Positions 6,333-14,331 of a DNA stretch of 64,000 nt are shown piece after piece. The notes below the pieces were generated by a model. That model did no database searches and had not been told where the DNA came from. It worked only from the letters and a program-made list of their open reading frames with translations. The stretch is taken from NCBI RefSeq assembly GCF_027483985.1, contig NZ_JAIXTJ010000025.1, positions 1 through 64,000 on the forward strand. Direction: 5' to 3'. Origin of the DNA: Flavobacterium sp. GTDB taxonomy: Bacteria > Bacteroidota > Bacteroidia > Flavobacteriales > Flavobacteriaceae. Every line of letters begins with the position of its first letter. The stretch's first letter is position 1. A program made the position numbers and the translations under genes.

Positions 6333-6348
6333 AAGAAAACGTTTTCTT
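6333..6348. promoter_or_regulatory. LacI-type operator palindrome
   Basis: AAGAAAACGTTTTCTT is a perfect 16-bp palindrome with central CG, the form bound by LacI/GalR regulators. Its core GAAAACGTTTTC is identical to that of the operator at 62185-62198. It lies in the divergent gap between the glycogen-binding-type gene (minus) and the 2TM-folA pair (plus). Confidence 0.65.
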
Positions 6349-6393
6349 AATTAATTATATCCAATTGCAGTTTTTTAATTTCAAAAAAAATTG

Positions 6394-6401
6394 TATCTTT
6401 A
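6394..6401 (+). promoter_or_regulatory. candidate -7 element for the 2TM-folA unit
   Basis: TATCTTTA fits TAnnTTTG except for the last base; it lies 20 bases before the ATG at 6421. No clear -33 element. Confidence 0.4.
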
Positions 6402-6420
6402 AATTCGAAATTTTCGACTG

Positions 6421-6753
6421 ATGGACACCGAACAACACGAAATGTATGAATATGCACGAAAAAGAATAAAACAGAAAAAACAATTGTATTTTCACTTCGT
6501 TTTGTTTTTTATTGGTAGCATTTTTTTATTTATAGTTAACAAATGGATTGGTATCGGCCAACCCAACAATTGGTATATTTGGGCGGTAACCTCTTGGTTT
6601 TTTATTTTCATTCTTCATTTCATCAAAGTATTTATCACAGATAGTTTTATGAATAAAAAATGGGAAAGAGAACAAATCAATCGCTTGATGACTATGCAAG
6701 AAAAAAAACTAGAACAACTTAAAAACGAAGTTGAAAACAAAAAAATAATTTAA
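6421..6753 (+). CDS. 2TM domain protein (110 aa)
   Basis: A small protein with two hydrophobic segments (about residues 23-41 and 50-71) flanked by charged ends: an N-terminal basic stretch YARKRIKQKKQ and a C-terminal amphipathic, Glu/Lys-rich helix ending QEKKLEQLKNEVENKK. This is the layout of the 2TM domain family, common in Bacteroidota and often fused to LytTR or histidine kinase modules, here alone. The function is not known. The stop codon overlaps the folA ATG by one base (6753), so the two are translationally coupled. Confidence 0.7.
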   Translation: MDTEQHEMYEYARKRIKQKKQLYFHFVLFFIGSIFLFIVNKWIGIGQPNNWYIWAVTSWFFIFILHFIKVFITDSFMNKKWEREQINRLMTMQEKKLEQLKNEVENKKII

Positions 6754-7235
6754 TGATAACTCTCATTGCAGCCGCAGCTGAAAATAATGCTCTTGGAAAA
6801 GACAATCAATTGGTTTGGCATTTACCTAACGACTTTAAGCGTTTTAAACAAATAACTTCGGGACACTATATTATAATGGGAAGAAAAACATTTGAAAGTT
6901 TTCCCAAACCTCTTCCAAATAGAACCCATATAATCATCACAAGGCAAAAAAACTACCATTACGAAGGATGTCTTGTGGCAAATTCTATTGAAAAAGCAGT
7001 AGAACTAGCTCCAAAAGATGAAGAAATTTTTATCATTGGCGGTGCAGAAATATACAATCAATCTATCGATTTTGCTGATAAAATTGAACTTACAAGAGTA
7101 CATTCAAGTTTTGAAGCCGATGCGTTTTTCCCTGAAATAAATCCAAATCAATGGAACTTAATTTTTGAGGAACACCATCAAAAAGATGAAAAGCACAATT
7201 TTGACTTTACGTTCCAGACTTTTGTCAAAAAGTAA
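6753..7235 (+). CDS. folA: dihydrofolate reductase
   Basis: Reduces dihydrofolate to tetrahydrofolate with NADPH, regenerating the cofactor oxidised by ThyA. The 160-aa protein has the standard layout: ITLIAAAAENNALGKDNQL, WHLPNDFKRFKQIT with the proton-donor Asp27, the NADPH-binding IMGRKTFESF and PNRTHIIITRQ, and FIIGGAEIYNQ near residue 95. The ATG overlaps the stop of the upstream 2TM gene by one base. thyA lies 0.9 kb upstream with a convergent gene between, so the two folate enzymes are near but not in one operon. Confidence 0.96.
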   Translation: MITLIAAAAENNALGKDNQLVWHLPNDFKRFKQITSGHYIIMGRKTFESFPKPLPNRTHIIITRQKNYHYEGCLVANSIEKAVELAPKDEEIFIIGGAEIYNQSIDFADKIELTRVHSSFEADAFFPEINPNQWNLIFEEHHQKDEKHNFDFTFQTFVKK

Positions 7236-7292
7236 ACGCTTTATTAAGATAGTTTTAGATTTTGTTTTTAACATTTTTGAGTTTATTATTTG

Positions 7293-7300
7293 TACTTTTG
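7293..7300 (+). promoter_or_regulatory. -7 element for ubiE
   Basis: TACTTTTG followed by C is an exact TAnnTTTG match 21 bases before the ATG at 7321. A TTTG occurs upstream at 7276-7279 but the spacer is only 13 bases. Confidence 0.55.
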
Positions 7301-7320
7301 CACTCTAAAAATAGCTTAAA

Positions 7321-8052
7321 ATGTCTAAAAACGTTACTCCATACAAAGATTCTACTTTAGGAAAAAAAGAGCAAGTTGCTCAAATGTTTGACACCATTTC
7401 TGGAAATTATGACGGATTAAACCGCGTAATCTCTTTTGGAATTGATGTGAAATGGCGTAAGAAAGTTTTAGACCTTGTTAGTGCTAAAAATCCTGAAAAT
7501 ATTTTAGATATAGCAACAGGAACAGGTGACTTAGCTATTTTAATGACCAAAACAAAAGCAACAAAAATTATTGGTTTAGACATTTCTGCAGGAATGCTAG
7601 AAGTGGGAAAAAAGAAAATTTTAGATAAAAAATTAGACCATATTATTGATATGATTATTGGCGATTCTGAAAATATGCCTTTCCCAGATAATCATTTTGA
7701 TGCGATAACCGTTTCCTTTGGAATTAGAAATTTTGAAACCCTTGAAAAAGGACTTTCAGAAATCCTGAGAGTATTGAAACCAAACGGAATTTTTGTGATT
7801 TTAGAAACTTCGGTGCCAGAAAAAACACCTTACAAACAAGGATATAATTTTTATAGTAAAAATATTTTACCTATCATTGGAAAACTTTTCTCGAAAGACA
7901 ATGTTGCCTACGGATATTTATCAGAATCAGCCTCTGTTTTTCCTTATGGTGAAAAGCTAAACAATATTTTGAGGAAAATTGGGTTTATAGATGTTGAAGC
8001 TATGCCACAAACGTTTGGCGTTGCTACCATTTATAAAGCATCAAAACAATAA
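7321..8052 (+). CDS. ubiE: demethylmenaquinone methyltransferase (UbiE/MenG)
   Basis: SAM-dependent C-methylation of demethylmenaquinone, the last step of menaquinone synthesis; Bacteroidota use menaquinone, so this is the likely substrate. The 243-aa protein has the family N-terminus [20 protein letters not shown], motif [14 protein letters not shown], the acidic end of strand 2 in [54 protein letters not shown], and the C-terminal [20 protein letters not shown]. It has its own TAnnTTTG element and is followed after 37 bases by the PorT-like gene. Confidence 0.95.
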   Translation: MSKNVTPYKDSTLGKKEQVAQMFDTISGNYDGLNRVISFGIDVKWRKKVLDLVSAKNPENILDIATGTGDLAILMTKTKATKIIGLDISAGMLEVGKKKILDKKLDHIIDMIIGDSENMPFPDNHFDAITVSFGIRNFETLEKGLSEILRVLKPNGIFVILETSVPEKTPYKQGYNFYSKNILPIIGKLFSKDNVAYGYLSESASVFPYGEKLNNILRKIGFIDVEAMPQTFGVATIYKASKQ

Positions 8053-8089
8053 AATAGGTATTACTTGATTAGGTTCAAGGCGCACAAAA

Positions 8090-8794
8090 ATGAAGAAACT
8101 ACTATACATTATAGCATTATTGCTTAGCATTGCAAGTTATTCGCAATCAAAAGGAATTTTTTCTAAAGATCCAATCTTGAATCTTGAAAACTTTGATAAA
8201 CAAAGAGTTCATTGGGGTTATTTTTTAGGATTTAACATTTATGATTTTAAAATAGATTACATCAACACACCAAATACAGATATTTTAGTAAAAAGAACTA
8301 CTGGATTTAACGTTGGTCTTGTGGGTAATTTAAGACTTCACGAACATATTGATCTTCGTTTTGAACCAGGACTATATTATTCACAAAGAGATTTGACTTT
8401 TCCTGGATTTACCAAAAAATTGGACGCTGAAAGAGAAGTTAGATCAACATACATTGATTTTCCGTTATTAGTTAAATTTTCATCGTTACGAACCGGGAAT
8501 ATTAGACCTTATTTAGTTGGTGGCGTTTCTGCTACGTTGAACTTAGCTAGTAACTCTAAATCCATCGATGATAACTTGCAACAACGTTTTAGAGTAAATC
8601 CGTGGACTCAAAATTATCAAATTGGTTTTGGTGTTGATTTATATCTTGAATACTTCAAATTTTCACCATCGATTAGAGGTGTTTTTAGCTTGAACGACGA
8701 ATTAATTCGTGACAACGACCCAAATAGTCCTTGGACAGGAAATATCAAATCAATGCAATCTCGTGGTATTTTTGTGAATTTTACTTTTCACTAA
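8090..8794 (+). CDS. porT: PorT-like outer-membrane beta-barrel protein
   Basis: The 234-aa protein has a signal peptide (MKKLLYIIALLLSIASYSQ) followed by an outer-membrane barrel of about eight strands: FLGFNIYDFKIDY, DLRFEPGLYYSQRDLTF, STYIDFPLLVKFSSLRTGNI, RPYLVGGVSATLNL, and a C-terminal aromatic, GIFVNFTFH. This matches the PorT family, a component needed for T9SS function in gliding and pigmented Bacteroidota, and the position beside ubiE and a TrmH gene is one I associate with flavobacterial porT. A generic OMP_b-brl_2 protein is the alternative. T9SS activity in the organism is supported by the sorting domain on the amylase at 53353-56250. Its stop overlaps the convergent methyltransferase gene by 4 bases. 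Confidence 0.72.
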   Translation: MKKLLYIIALLLSIASYSQSKGIFSKDPILNLENFDKQRVHWGYFLGFNIYDFKIDYINTPNTDILVKRTTGFNVGLVGNLRLHEHIDLRFEPGLYYSQRDLTFPGFTKKLDAEREVRSTYIDFPLLVKFSSLRTGNIRPYLVGGVSATLNLASNSKSIDDNLQQRFRVNPWTQNYQIGFGVDLYLEYFKFSPSIRGVFSLNDELIRDNDPNSPWTGNIKSMQSRGIFVNFTFH

Positions 8795-9519
8795 GAATTC
8801 CTTTTAAACTCACTTAAGAAAATTGCTGTTGCTGTTGCAACATTCAAACTTTCGGTTTGTTGTAAATCACCAAATCTCGGAATGGATAGTTTTTCAGATA
8901 CTAAAGCTTCGATTTTTTCAGAAATTCCGTTGGCTTCATTGCCTAAAACTAAAATTCCCTCTTGAGGTAAGTTTTCTTTATAGACGTTTTTTCCATCCAT
9001 AAAAGTTCCAAAGATTGGGCTACTCGCTCTTTTAAGATATTTCTCTAAATCAAGATAAGCAATTGAAACTCTCGAAATCGAACCCATTGTAGCTTGAACC
9101 ACTTTAGGATTATAAACATCAACGGTTTGTTCGCTACAAACTATTTGATGGATACCATACCAATCACACAATCTGATAATGGTACCCAAATTTCCTGGAT
9201 CTCTAACATCATCAAGCGCTACAACTAAGCCTTTATCATTTCTTGTTTTTTGTTGCGGAATTTGAAACAGCGCCAAACAATTATTAGGTGTTGCCAAGCA
9301 CGAAATTCTTTTTAAATCTTGTTCTGAAATAAGTGTTTTTTTATCAGAAGTTATGGTTTCAAAAATATCCTGAGTTACATACAAATGTTCTAGCACGAAA
9401 TTTGATTGTAAGAGTTCTTGAATTACTTTTACACCTTCGGCAAGAAACAATTGATGCGTTTGTCTGAATTTTTTTTGCTGTAAACTAGTAATTAGCTTTA
9501 TTTGGTTTTTACTAACCAT
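8791..9519 (-). CDS. TrmH/SpoU-family RNA 2'-O-methyltransferase
   Basis: The 242-aa protein starts at ATG 9519 (MVSKNQIKLITSLQQKKFRQ); an in-frame ATG 48 bases further upstream would add an atypical peptide running into the opposite gene's promoter. An N-terminal L7Ae/SpoU substrate-binding region, with FLAEGVKVIQELL, precedes the SPOUT knot with the three motifs: VVALDDVRDPGNLGTIIRLC, GILVLGNEANGIS, and LSIPRFGDLQQTESLNVATA. It methylates a ribose 2'-hydroxyl in tRNA or rRNA using SAM; the exact target cannot be told. It is transcribed away from tamL. Confidence 0.9.
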   Translation of the reverse strand: MVSKNQIKLITSLQQKKFRQTHQLFLAEGVKVIQELLQSNFVLEHLYVTQDIFETITSDKKTLISEQDLKRISCLATPNNCLALFQIPQQKTRNDKGLVVALDDVRDPGNLGTIIRLCDWYGIHQIVCSEQTVDVYNPKVVQATMGSISRVSIAYLDLEKYLKRASSPIFGTFMDGKNVYKENLPQEGILVLGNEANGISEKIEALVSEKLSIPRFGDLQQTESLNVATATAIFLSEFKRNS

Positions 9520-9528
9520 AAAAAAATG

Positions 9529-9536
9529 TACTTTTG
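9529..9536 (+). promoter_or_regulatory. -7 element for tamL
   Basis: TACTTTTG sits 20 bases before the TTG start at 9556 and 9 bases outside the divergent methyltransferase start, giving a very compact divergent promoter. Confidence 0.5.
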
Positions 9537-9555
9537 AATTAAATTTTCCAACCCA

Positions 9556-12105
9556 TTGAAAAAACACGTTACAAAAATATCATTATTTATTTTAATCGGA
9601 CTCATAATTGTCTCTTGTAATGTCACAAAAAAAGTGCCTGACGGAAAAAGACTTCTTGTGAAAAACGAAATTAGCGTCGACAATAAAGAAATCAAACAAG
9701 ATGATGTGTTCAATCAATTGTATCAAAAACCTAATAGTTCTATTCTAGGGTATCGATTGCGTTTAAATCTATATAATTTAGCGAAGAAAAACGCCGATAC
9801 TTCTTATGCTAAATGGTTAGCTAAAAAACCAAATCGCAAAAAAAATCTAGCAAAACTTCTTTCTGAAAAACAAGTAGAACGCCTTGGTAACTCATTTTTA
9901 GTATCTGGATTAAGTAATTTTTTAATGAAAACCGGTGAAGCTCCAGTTTTATTTGACAGTACAAGCACCAAAAAATCACTACGAAGATTAGAATCTTATT
10001 ACTACAACAAAGGCTATTTTAATGTAAAAGCGAATTACAATAGAGATACAACTGCGCTTAAAAAAGTAGCTGTAAAATATAGTATTGACCTAAAAAGTCC
10101 TTACATAATTGATTCCTTAAAAACTACAATTGAAACTCCTGCGCTAGATTCTTTATACCAAAAAAGAAAATCTAACTCACTTATCAAACCAAAAGCACAG
10201 TACAATACAGAAGATTTTAACAACGAACGAAATCGAATTACTACACATTTTAGAAATAATGGCGCTTATCTTTTTCAACAAAACTATATTACCTATAAGT
10301 TAGACACTATCGATACAAACAAAAAGATTAATGTAAAACTTATAATCAAGGATTATTCCTACAGAGAAAACGACACTTCAAAAACAGCTCCTTTTAAGTT
10401 ATATAAAATCAGTAAGGTTGCGATTTATACCGATCATACCACTAACAAAAATGATATTAAAGTAAAAGATAGTGTCGAATACAAAGACTTTGTTTTGTAT
10501 AGTGAAAACAAATTGAAGTACAGACCTAAATCTATAACCGATGCTGTTTTTATTTCTAAAGGTAATTACTACTCTGATATTTCAAATGAACTTACTACAC
10601 GATATTTGAGCAATTTAAAAGTATTCAATTATCCTACAATTCAATATAAAGTTGATCCGAAAGACGAAAATTCGCTACTTGCCAACATCTTTTTAACGCC
10701 TCGAAAGAAATATACTTTTGGTGCTTCGGTAGATTTTACGCATTCTAACATTCAAGATTTTGGTATCTCAGGAAACACCTCGATGTTGATTAGAAATGTA
10801 TTTAATGGTGCTGAAACTTTTGAAATTGGATTTAGAGGAAATGTTGGTGCTTCGAGAGATAATGCCAACCCAAACAATACTTTTTTTAATATTTCTGAAA
10901 TTGGTATTGATGCTAAGTTGAATTTTCCGAGAATATTTTTTCCTTATAATACCGAAAAAATTATTGCAAAAAGTATGATTCCATCTACTTCGATAAGTGT
11001 TGGTTTTGCTAAACAAAGAAACATCGGATTAGACAAACAAAACTTTACCAGCAGTTTTTCTTACAATTGGACACCAACAAGAAGTTCTACATTTAGATTT
11101 GATATTTTAAACATCCAATTTGTAAAAAATGTTAATATTGAAAATTACTTTAATATTTATCAATCATCTTACAATGTTTTAAATCTTTTAGCCAACAACT
11201 ACTCTACTAATCTAAATTATTTTGATGATAATAATAATTTAATAATCGGATTAGGCACCAATGGTTTTGTAAACGATGCTTTAAACGGATCGCTAACAAG
11301 CACGATACCAGCTAATGATTTAAAAACTATTAGAAGTTTAGAAGAACGAAGAAAAAGATTAACCGAAAACAACTTGATTTTTGCTACCAGTTTAAGTTAT
11401 TCAAAAACAACCAATAAAGGAATTAACGACAACAGTTTTTATTCTTATAAAACCAAAATAGAATCGGCAGGAAATTTACTTTCTATTCTAGCCAGAGCTT
11501 CTAAACAGTTAAAAAATCAATCGGGCGCCAATACTTTTTTTGAAGTAGAATATTCACAATATTTAAAAGGTGAATTCGAATTTATCAAACATTGGAATTT
11601 TGGTGCAAAAAAAGTAGTTGCAATAAGAAGTTTTTCGGGCATTGCTGTGCCATACGGAAATTCTAAAAGTGTTCCGTTCTCACGAAGTTATTTTTCTGGA
11701 GGATCAAATGATAATCGTGCTTGGCAACCTTATAGCCTTGGCCCAGGAAGTAGTGGCGCAATCAATGACTTTAATGAAGCCAATATGAAACTAGCTTTCA
11801 GTGCCGAACTTCGTTATAACTTATTTGGTAAGTTCAATAGCGCCATTTTTACTGATATTGGAAATATTTGGAATGTTTTTGACAACGTTACCGATGAAGC
11901 TTATAAATTCAAAGGATTTCAATCTATGAAAGAACTTGCTGTTGGAACCGGTGTTGGTTTGCGTTATGACCAAGGCCTTTTTGTAGTGCGATTTGACCTC
12001 GGATTTAAAACCTATAATCCTTCAAAAATTGAGAATGAAAGATGGTTTAGAGAATTGAATTTTTCTAAATCAGTATTAAATATTGGAATAAATTATCCGT
12101 TCTAA
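9556..12105 (+). CDS. tamL: BamA/TamA-family outer-membrane lipoprotein, TamL-like
   Basis: The 849-aa protein begins at a TTG codon; the frame then gives MKKHVTKISLFILIGLIIVSC, a lipoprotein signal with Cys21, and no ATG fits. The mature part starts NVTKKVPDGKRLLVKNEI, the usual beginning of Bacteroidota TamL proteins, followed by POTRA-like repeats (about 30-400; for example YYNKGYFNVKANY) and a C-terminal Omp85 barrel with SFSRSYFSGGSNDNRAW carrying the family's L6-type Arg region, AFSAELRYNLFGKFNSAIF and GVGLRYDQGLFVVRFDLG. It inserts outer-membrane or surface proteins; being a lipoprotein distinguishes it from E. coli TamA. The TamB partner is not adjacent. Confidence 0.85.
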   Translation: MKKHVTKISLFILIGLIIVSCNVTKKVPDGKRLLVKNEISVDNKEIKQDDVFNQLYQKPNSSILGYRLRLNLYNLAKKNADTSYAKWLAKKPNRKKNLAKLLSEKQVERLGNSFLVSGLSNFLMKTGEAPVLFDSTSTKKSLRRLESYYYNKGYFNVKANYNRDTTALKKVAVKYSIDLKSPYIIDSLKTTIETPALDSLYQKRKSNSLIKPKAQYNTEDFNNERNRITTHFRNNGAYLFQQNYITYKLDTIDTNKKINVKLIIKDYSYRENDTSKTAPFKLYKISKVAIYTDHTTNKNDIKVKDSVEYKDFVLYSENKLKYRPKSITDAVFISKGNYYSDISNELTTRYLSNLKVFNYPTIQYKVDPKDENSLLANIFLTPRKKYTFGASVDFTHSNIQDFGISGNTSMLIRNVFNGAETFEIGFRGNVGASRDNANPNNTFFNISEIGIDAKLNFPRIFFPYNTEKIIAKSMIPSTSISVGFAKQRNIGLDKQNFTSSFSYNWTPTRSSTFRFDILNIQFVKNVNIENYFNIYQSSYNVLNLLANNYSTNLNYFDDNNNLIIGLGTNGFVNDALNGSLTSTIPANDLKTIRSLEERRKRLTENNLIFATSLSYSKTTNKGINDNSFYSYKTKIESAGNLLSILARASKQLKNQSGANTFFEVEYSQYLKGEFEFIKHWNFGAKKVVAIRSFSGIAVPYGNSKSVPFSRSYFSGGSNDNRAWQPYSLGPGSSGAINDFNEANMKLAFSAELRYNLFGKFNSAIFTDIGNIWNVFDNVTDEAYKFKGFQSMKELAVGTGVGLRYDQGLFVVRFDLGFKTYNPSKIENERWFRELNFSKSVLNIGINYPF

Positions 12106-12118
12106 TTTTAGAAATTAT

Positions 12119-12126
12119 TACTTTTG
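12119..12126 (+). promoter_or_regulatory. -7 element for fbaA
   Basis: TACTTTTG 30 bases before the fbaA ATG and 14 bases after the tamL stop; exact match to TAnnTTTG. Confidence 0.5.
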
Positions 12127-12155
12127 TAACCTTAACAAAAAAACATAACAACAAG

Positions 12156-13223
12156 ATGTCACACAATATTAAACCTGGAGTTGCTACTGGAGATGAAGTT
12201 CAAGCAATTTTTGCTTATGCAAAAGAAAAAGGATTTGCGCTTCCTGCGGTAAACGTAACTGGTTCAAGTACCATCAATGGTGTTTTAGAAACAGCTGCTA
12301 AATTAAATGCACCCGTAATCATTCAATTTTCAAATGGTGGAGCTCAATTTAATGCTGGAAAAGGACTTTCTAACGCTGGAGAAAAATCGGCTATCGCTGG
12401 TGGAATCGCTGGTGCAAAACACGTTCATACTTTAGCAGAAGCTTATGGAGCAACTGTTATTCTTCATACAGATCATTGCGCAAAAAAATTATTACCTTGG
12501 ATTGATGGTTTATTAGATGCTTCTGAAAAACATTTTGCAGAAACAGGAAAACCATTATATTCTTCTCATATGATTGACTTGTCTGAAGAACCAATTGAAG
12601 AAAACATCGAAATCTGTAAAACTTATTTAGCTCGTATGAGTAAAATGGGAATGACTTTAGAAATCGAATTAGGAATTACTGGTGGTGAAGAAGATGGTGT
12701 TGACAATTCAGATGTTGATAGTTCTAAATTATACACACAACCTTCAGAAGTGGCTTATGCATATGAAGAACTTTTAAAAGTTAGCCCAAGATTCACTATC
12801 GCAGCTTCTTTCGGAAATGTTCACGGTGTTTACAAACCAGGAAACGTAAAATTAACTCCAAAAATCTTGAAAAATTCTCAAGAATACGTTCAAGAAAAAT
12901 TCAATACTGGAGCAAATCCTGTTGATTTTGTATTCCACGGAGGTTCAGGTTCTACATTAGAAGAAATTAGAGAAGCTATTTCTTATGGTGTAATCAAAAT
13001 GAATATTGACACTGACTTACAATTTGCATTCACAGAAGGAATTCGCGATTATATGGTAAATAATATTGAGTACCTAAAAACTCAAATCGGTAATCCAGAA
13101 GGTGCTGATTCACCAAATAAAAAACATTATGACCCAAGAAAATGGGTTCGTGAAGGAGAAGTAACATTCAACACAAGATTAGAGCAAGCATTTGCCGACT
13201 TAAATAACGTGAATACTTTATAA
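12156..13223 (+). CDS. fbaA: fructose-bisphosphate aldolase, class II
   Basis: Cleaves fructose 1,6-bisphosphate to glyceraldehyde 3-phosphate and dihydroxyacetone phosphate. The 355 aa match the class IIA (E. coli FbaA-type) length. Zinc-site and substrate motifs are visible: VILHTDHCAKK (the catalytic Asp and zinc His), LEIELGITGGEEDGVDNSD, SFGNVHGVYKPGNVKL (zinc His), FVFHGGSGSTLEEI (zinc His and phosphate loop) and GVIKMNIDTDLQFAF. It is followed after 74 bases of heptad spacer by accD, a pairing that could share a transcript. Confidence 0.97.
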   Translation: MSHNIKPGVATGDEVQAIFAYAKEKGFALPAVNVTGSSTINGVLETAAKLNAPVIIQFSNGGAQFNAGKGLSNAGEKSAIAGGIAGAKHVHTLAEAYGATVILHTDHCAKKLLPWIDGLLDASEKHFAETGKPLYSSHMIDLSEEPIEENIEICKTYLARMSKMGMTLEIELGITGGEEDGVDNSDVDSSKLYTQPSEVAYAYEELLKVSPRFTIAASFGNVHGVYKPGNVKLTPKILKNSQEYVQEKFNTGANPVDFVFHGGSGSTLEEIREAISYGVIKMNIDTDLQFAFTEGIRDYMVNNIEYLKTQIGNPEGADSPNKKHYDPRKWVREGEVTFNTRLEQAFADLNNVNTL

Positions 13224-13297
13224 TGTAAGATTAAGGATTTGGGATTAAGGATTTTAAAATTCTAATTCTCAGATTCCTAATTCCTAAATACAAAATT
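13224..13297. repeat. period-7 spacer between fbaA and accD
   Basis: The whole gap reads as ten heptads plus four bases before the ATG. Heptads 2 and 4 are identical (ttaagga at 13231 and 13245) and two adjacent heptads are identical (attccta at 13273 and 13280). Confidence 0.75.
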
Positions 13298-14152
13298 ATG
13301 GCTTGGTTTAAAAGAAAAGAAAAAGGAATTACTACGGCAACCGAGGACAAAAAAGATGTTCCTAAAGGATTGTGGTACAAATCGCCAACTGGAAAAATTA
13401 TTGATACTGACGAATTAGCAAGAAATCTTTGGGTTAGTCCAGAAGACGATTTTCACGTAAGAATTGGAAGTAAAGAATATTTCGAAATTTTATTCGACAA
13501 CAATGAGTTTACAGAATTAGATGCCAAAATGACTTCTAAAGATCCGTTGAACTTTGTGGATACTAAAAAATACTCTGACCGATTGAAAGATGTAATGGAC
13601 AAAACCAAATTGAAAGATGCGGTTAGAACAGGCGTTGGAAAATCTAAAGGTAAAGATTTAGTAGTTTGTTGTATGGATTTTGCCTTTATTGGTGGATCAA
13701 TGGGTGCAGTTGTTGGAGAAAAAATTGCTCGTGGAATTGATTATTCTATAAAACATAACGTACCGTTTTTAATGATTTCTAAATCGGGTGGTGCTCGTAT
13801 GATGGAAGCGGCTTTTTCATTGATGCAATTAGCTAAAACCTCAGCAAAATTAGCCCAATTAGCCGAAGCAAAAATTCCTTACATTTCATTATGTACAGAC
13901 CCAACAACTGGTGGAACTACAGCATCTTATGCTATGTTAGGTGATATTAATATCGCTGAACCAGGCGCTTTAATTGGATTTGCCGGACCAAGAGTAGTGC
14001 GTGATACCACAGGTAAAGATTTACCAGAAGGTTTCCAAACATCAGAATTTTTGTTAGAACACGGTTTCTTAGATTTTATTACTCCAAGAAAAGAACTAAA
14101 AGACAAAATCAATCTATACATCGATTTAATTTTAAATCAAGAAATTAGATAG
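13298..14152 (+). CDS. accD: acetyl-CoA carboxylase carboxyltransferase subunit beta
   Basis: With AccA it moves the carboxyl group from biotin on AccB to acetyl-CoA, the first step of fatty-acid synthesis. The 284-aa protein aligns along the E. coli AccD pattern: [80 protein letters not shown], and [20 protein letters not shown]. What is odd is the N-terminal zinc ribbon: in E. coli its cysteines lie in KCDSCGQ and CPKCDHH, and here the matching segments read KSPTGKI and SPEDDFH, so all four are absent. This seems to be usual for the phylum rather than a defect. A strong terminator follows. Confidence 0.95.
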   Translation: MAWFKRKEKGITTATEDKKDVPKGLWYKSPTGKIIDTDELARNLWVSPEDDFHVRIGSKEYFEILFDNNEFTELDAKMTSKDPLNFVDTKKYSDRLKDVMDKTKLKDAVRTGVGKSKGKDLVVCCMDFAFIGGSMGAVVGEKIARGIDYSIKHNVPFLMISKSGGARMMEAAFSLMQLAKTSAKLAQLAEAKIPYISLCTDPTTGGTTASYAMLGDINIAEPGALIGFAGPRVVRDTTGKDLPEGFQTSEFLLEHGFLDFITPRKELKDKINLYIDLILNQEIR

Positions 14153-14174
14153 ATTTTAAAAGATATTTAAAAAT

Positions 14175-14210
14175 AAAAAACACAAAGTCAATGCTTTGTG
14201 TTTTTTTTAT
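14175..14210 (+). terminator. intrinsic terminator after accD
   Basis: Perfect stem AAAAAACACAAAG (14175-14187) with CTTTGTGTTTTTT (14194-14206), a 6-base loop and a T-run. Confidence 0.85.
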
Positions 14211-14220
14211 GATGTAAAGC

Positions 14221-14330
14221 CAAAAACCTACCTCCTAAACCTATCTCCTAAAACCTATCACCTACAACCTATCACCTACAACCTATCACCTATCACCTAA
14301 AACCTATCACCCACAACCTAAAACCTCCAA
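14221..14330. repeat. period-7 CCTA array in a convergent gap
   Basis: The tetramer CCTA, or a one-base variant of it, recurs 15 times from 14227 to 14327 at 7-base steps (a single step of 6). Alternating heptads such as caaccta and tcaccta are repeated. On the minus strand the array is G-rich, with GG every 7 bases, reminiscent of telomere-like repeats. It fills the gap between the accD terminator and the stop of the converging permease gene. There are no distinct spacers, so it is not a CRISPR array. Confidence 0.85.
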
Positions 14331-14331
14331 A

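Noticed and set aside
14221..14330. CRISPR array
   Set aside because: The repeated unit is 7 bases with no unique spacers of constant length and no cas genes nearby.
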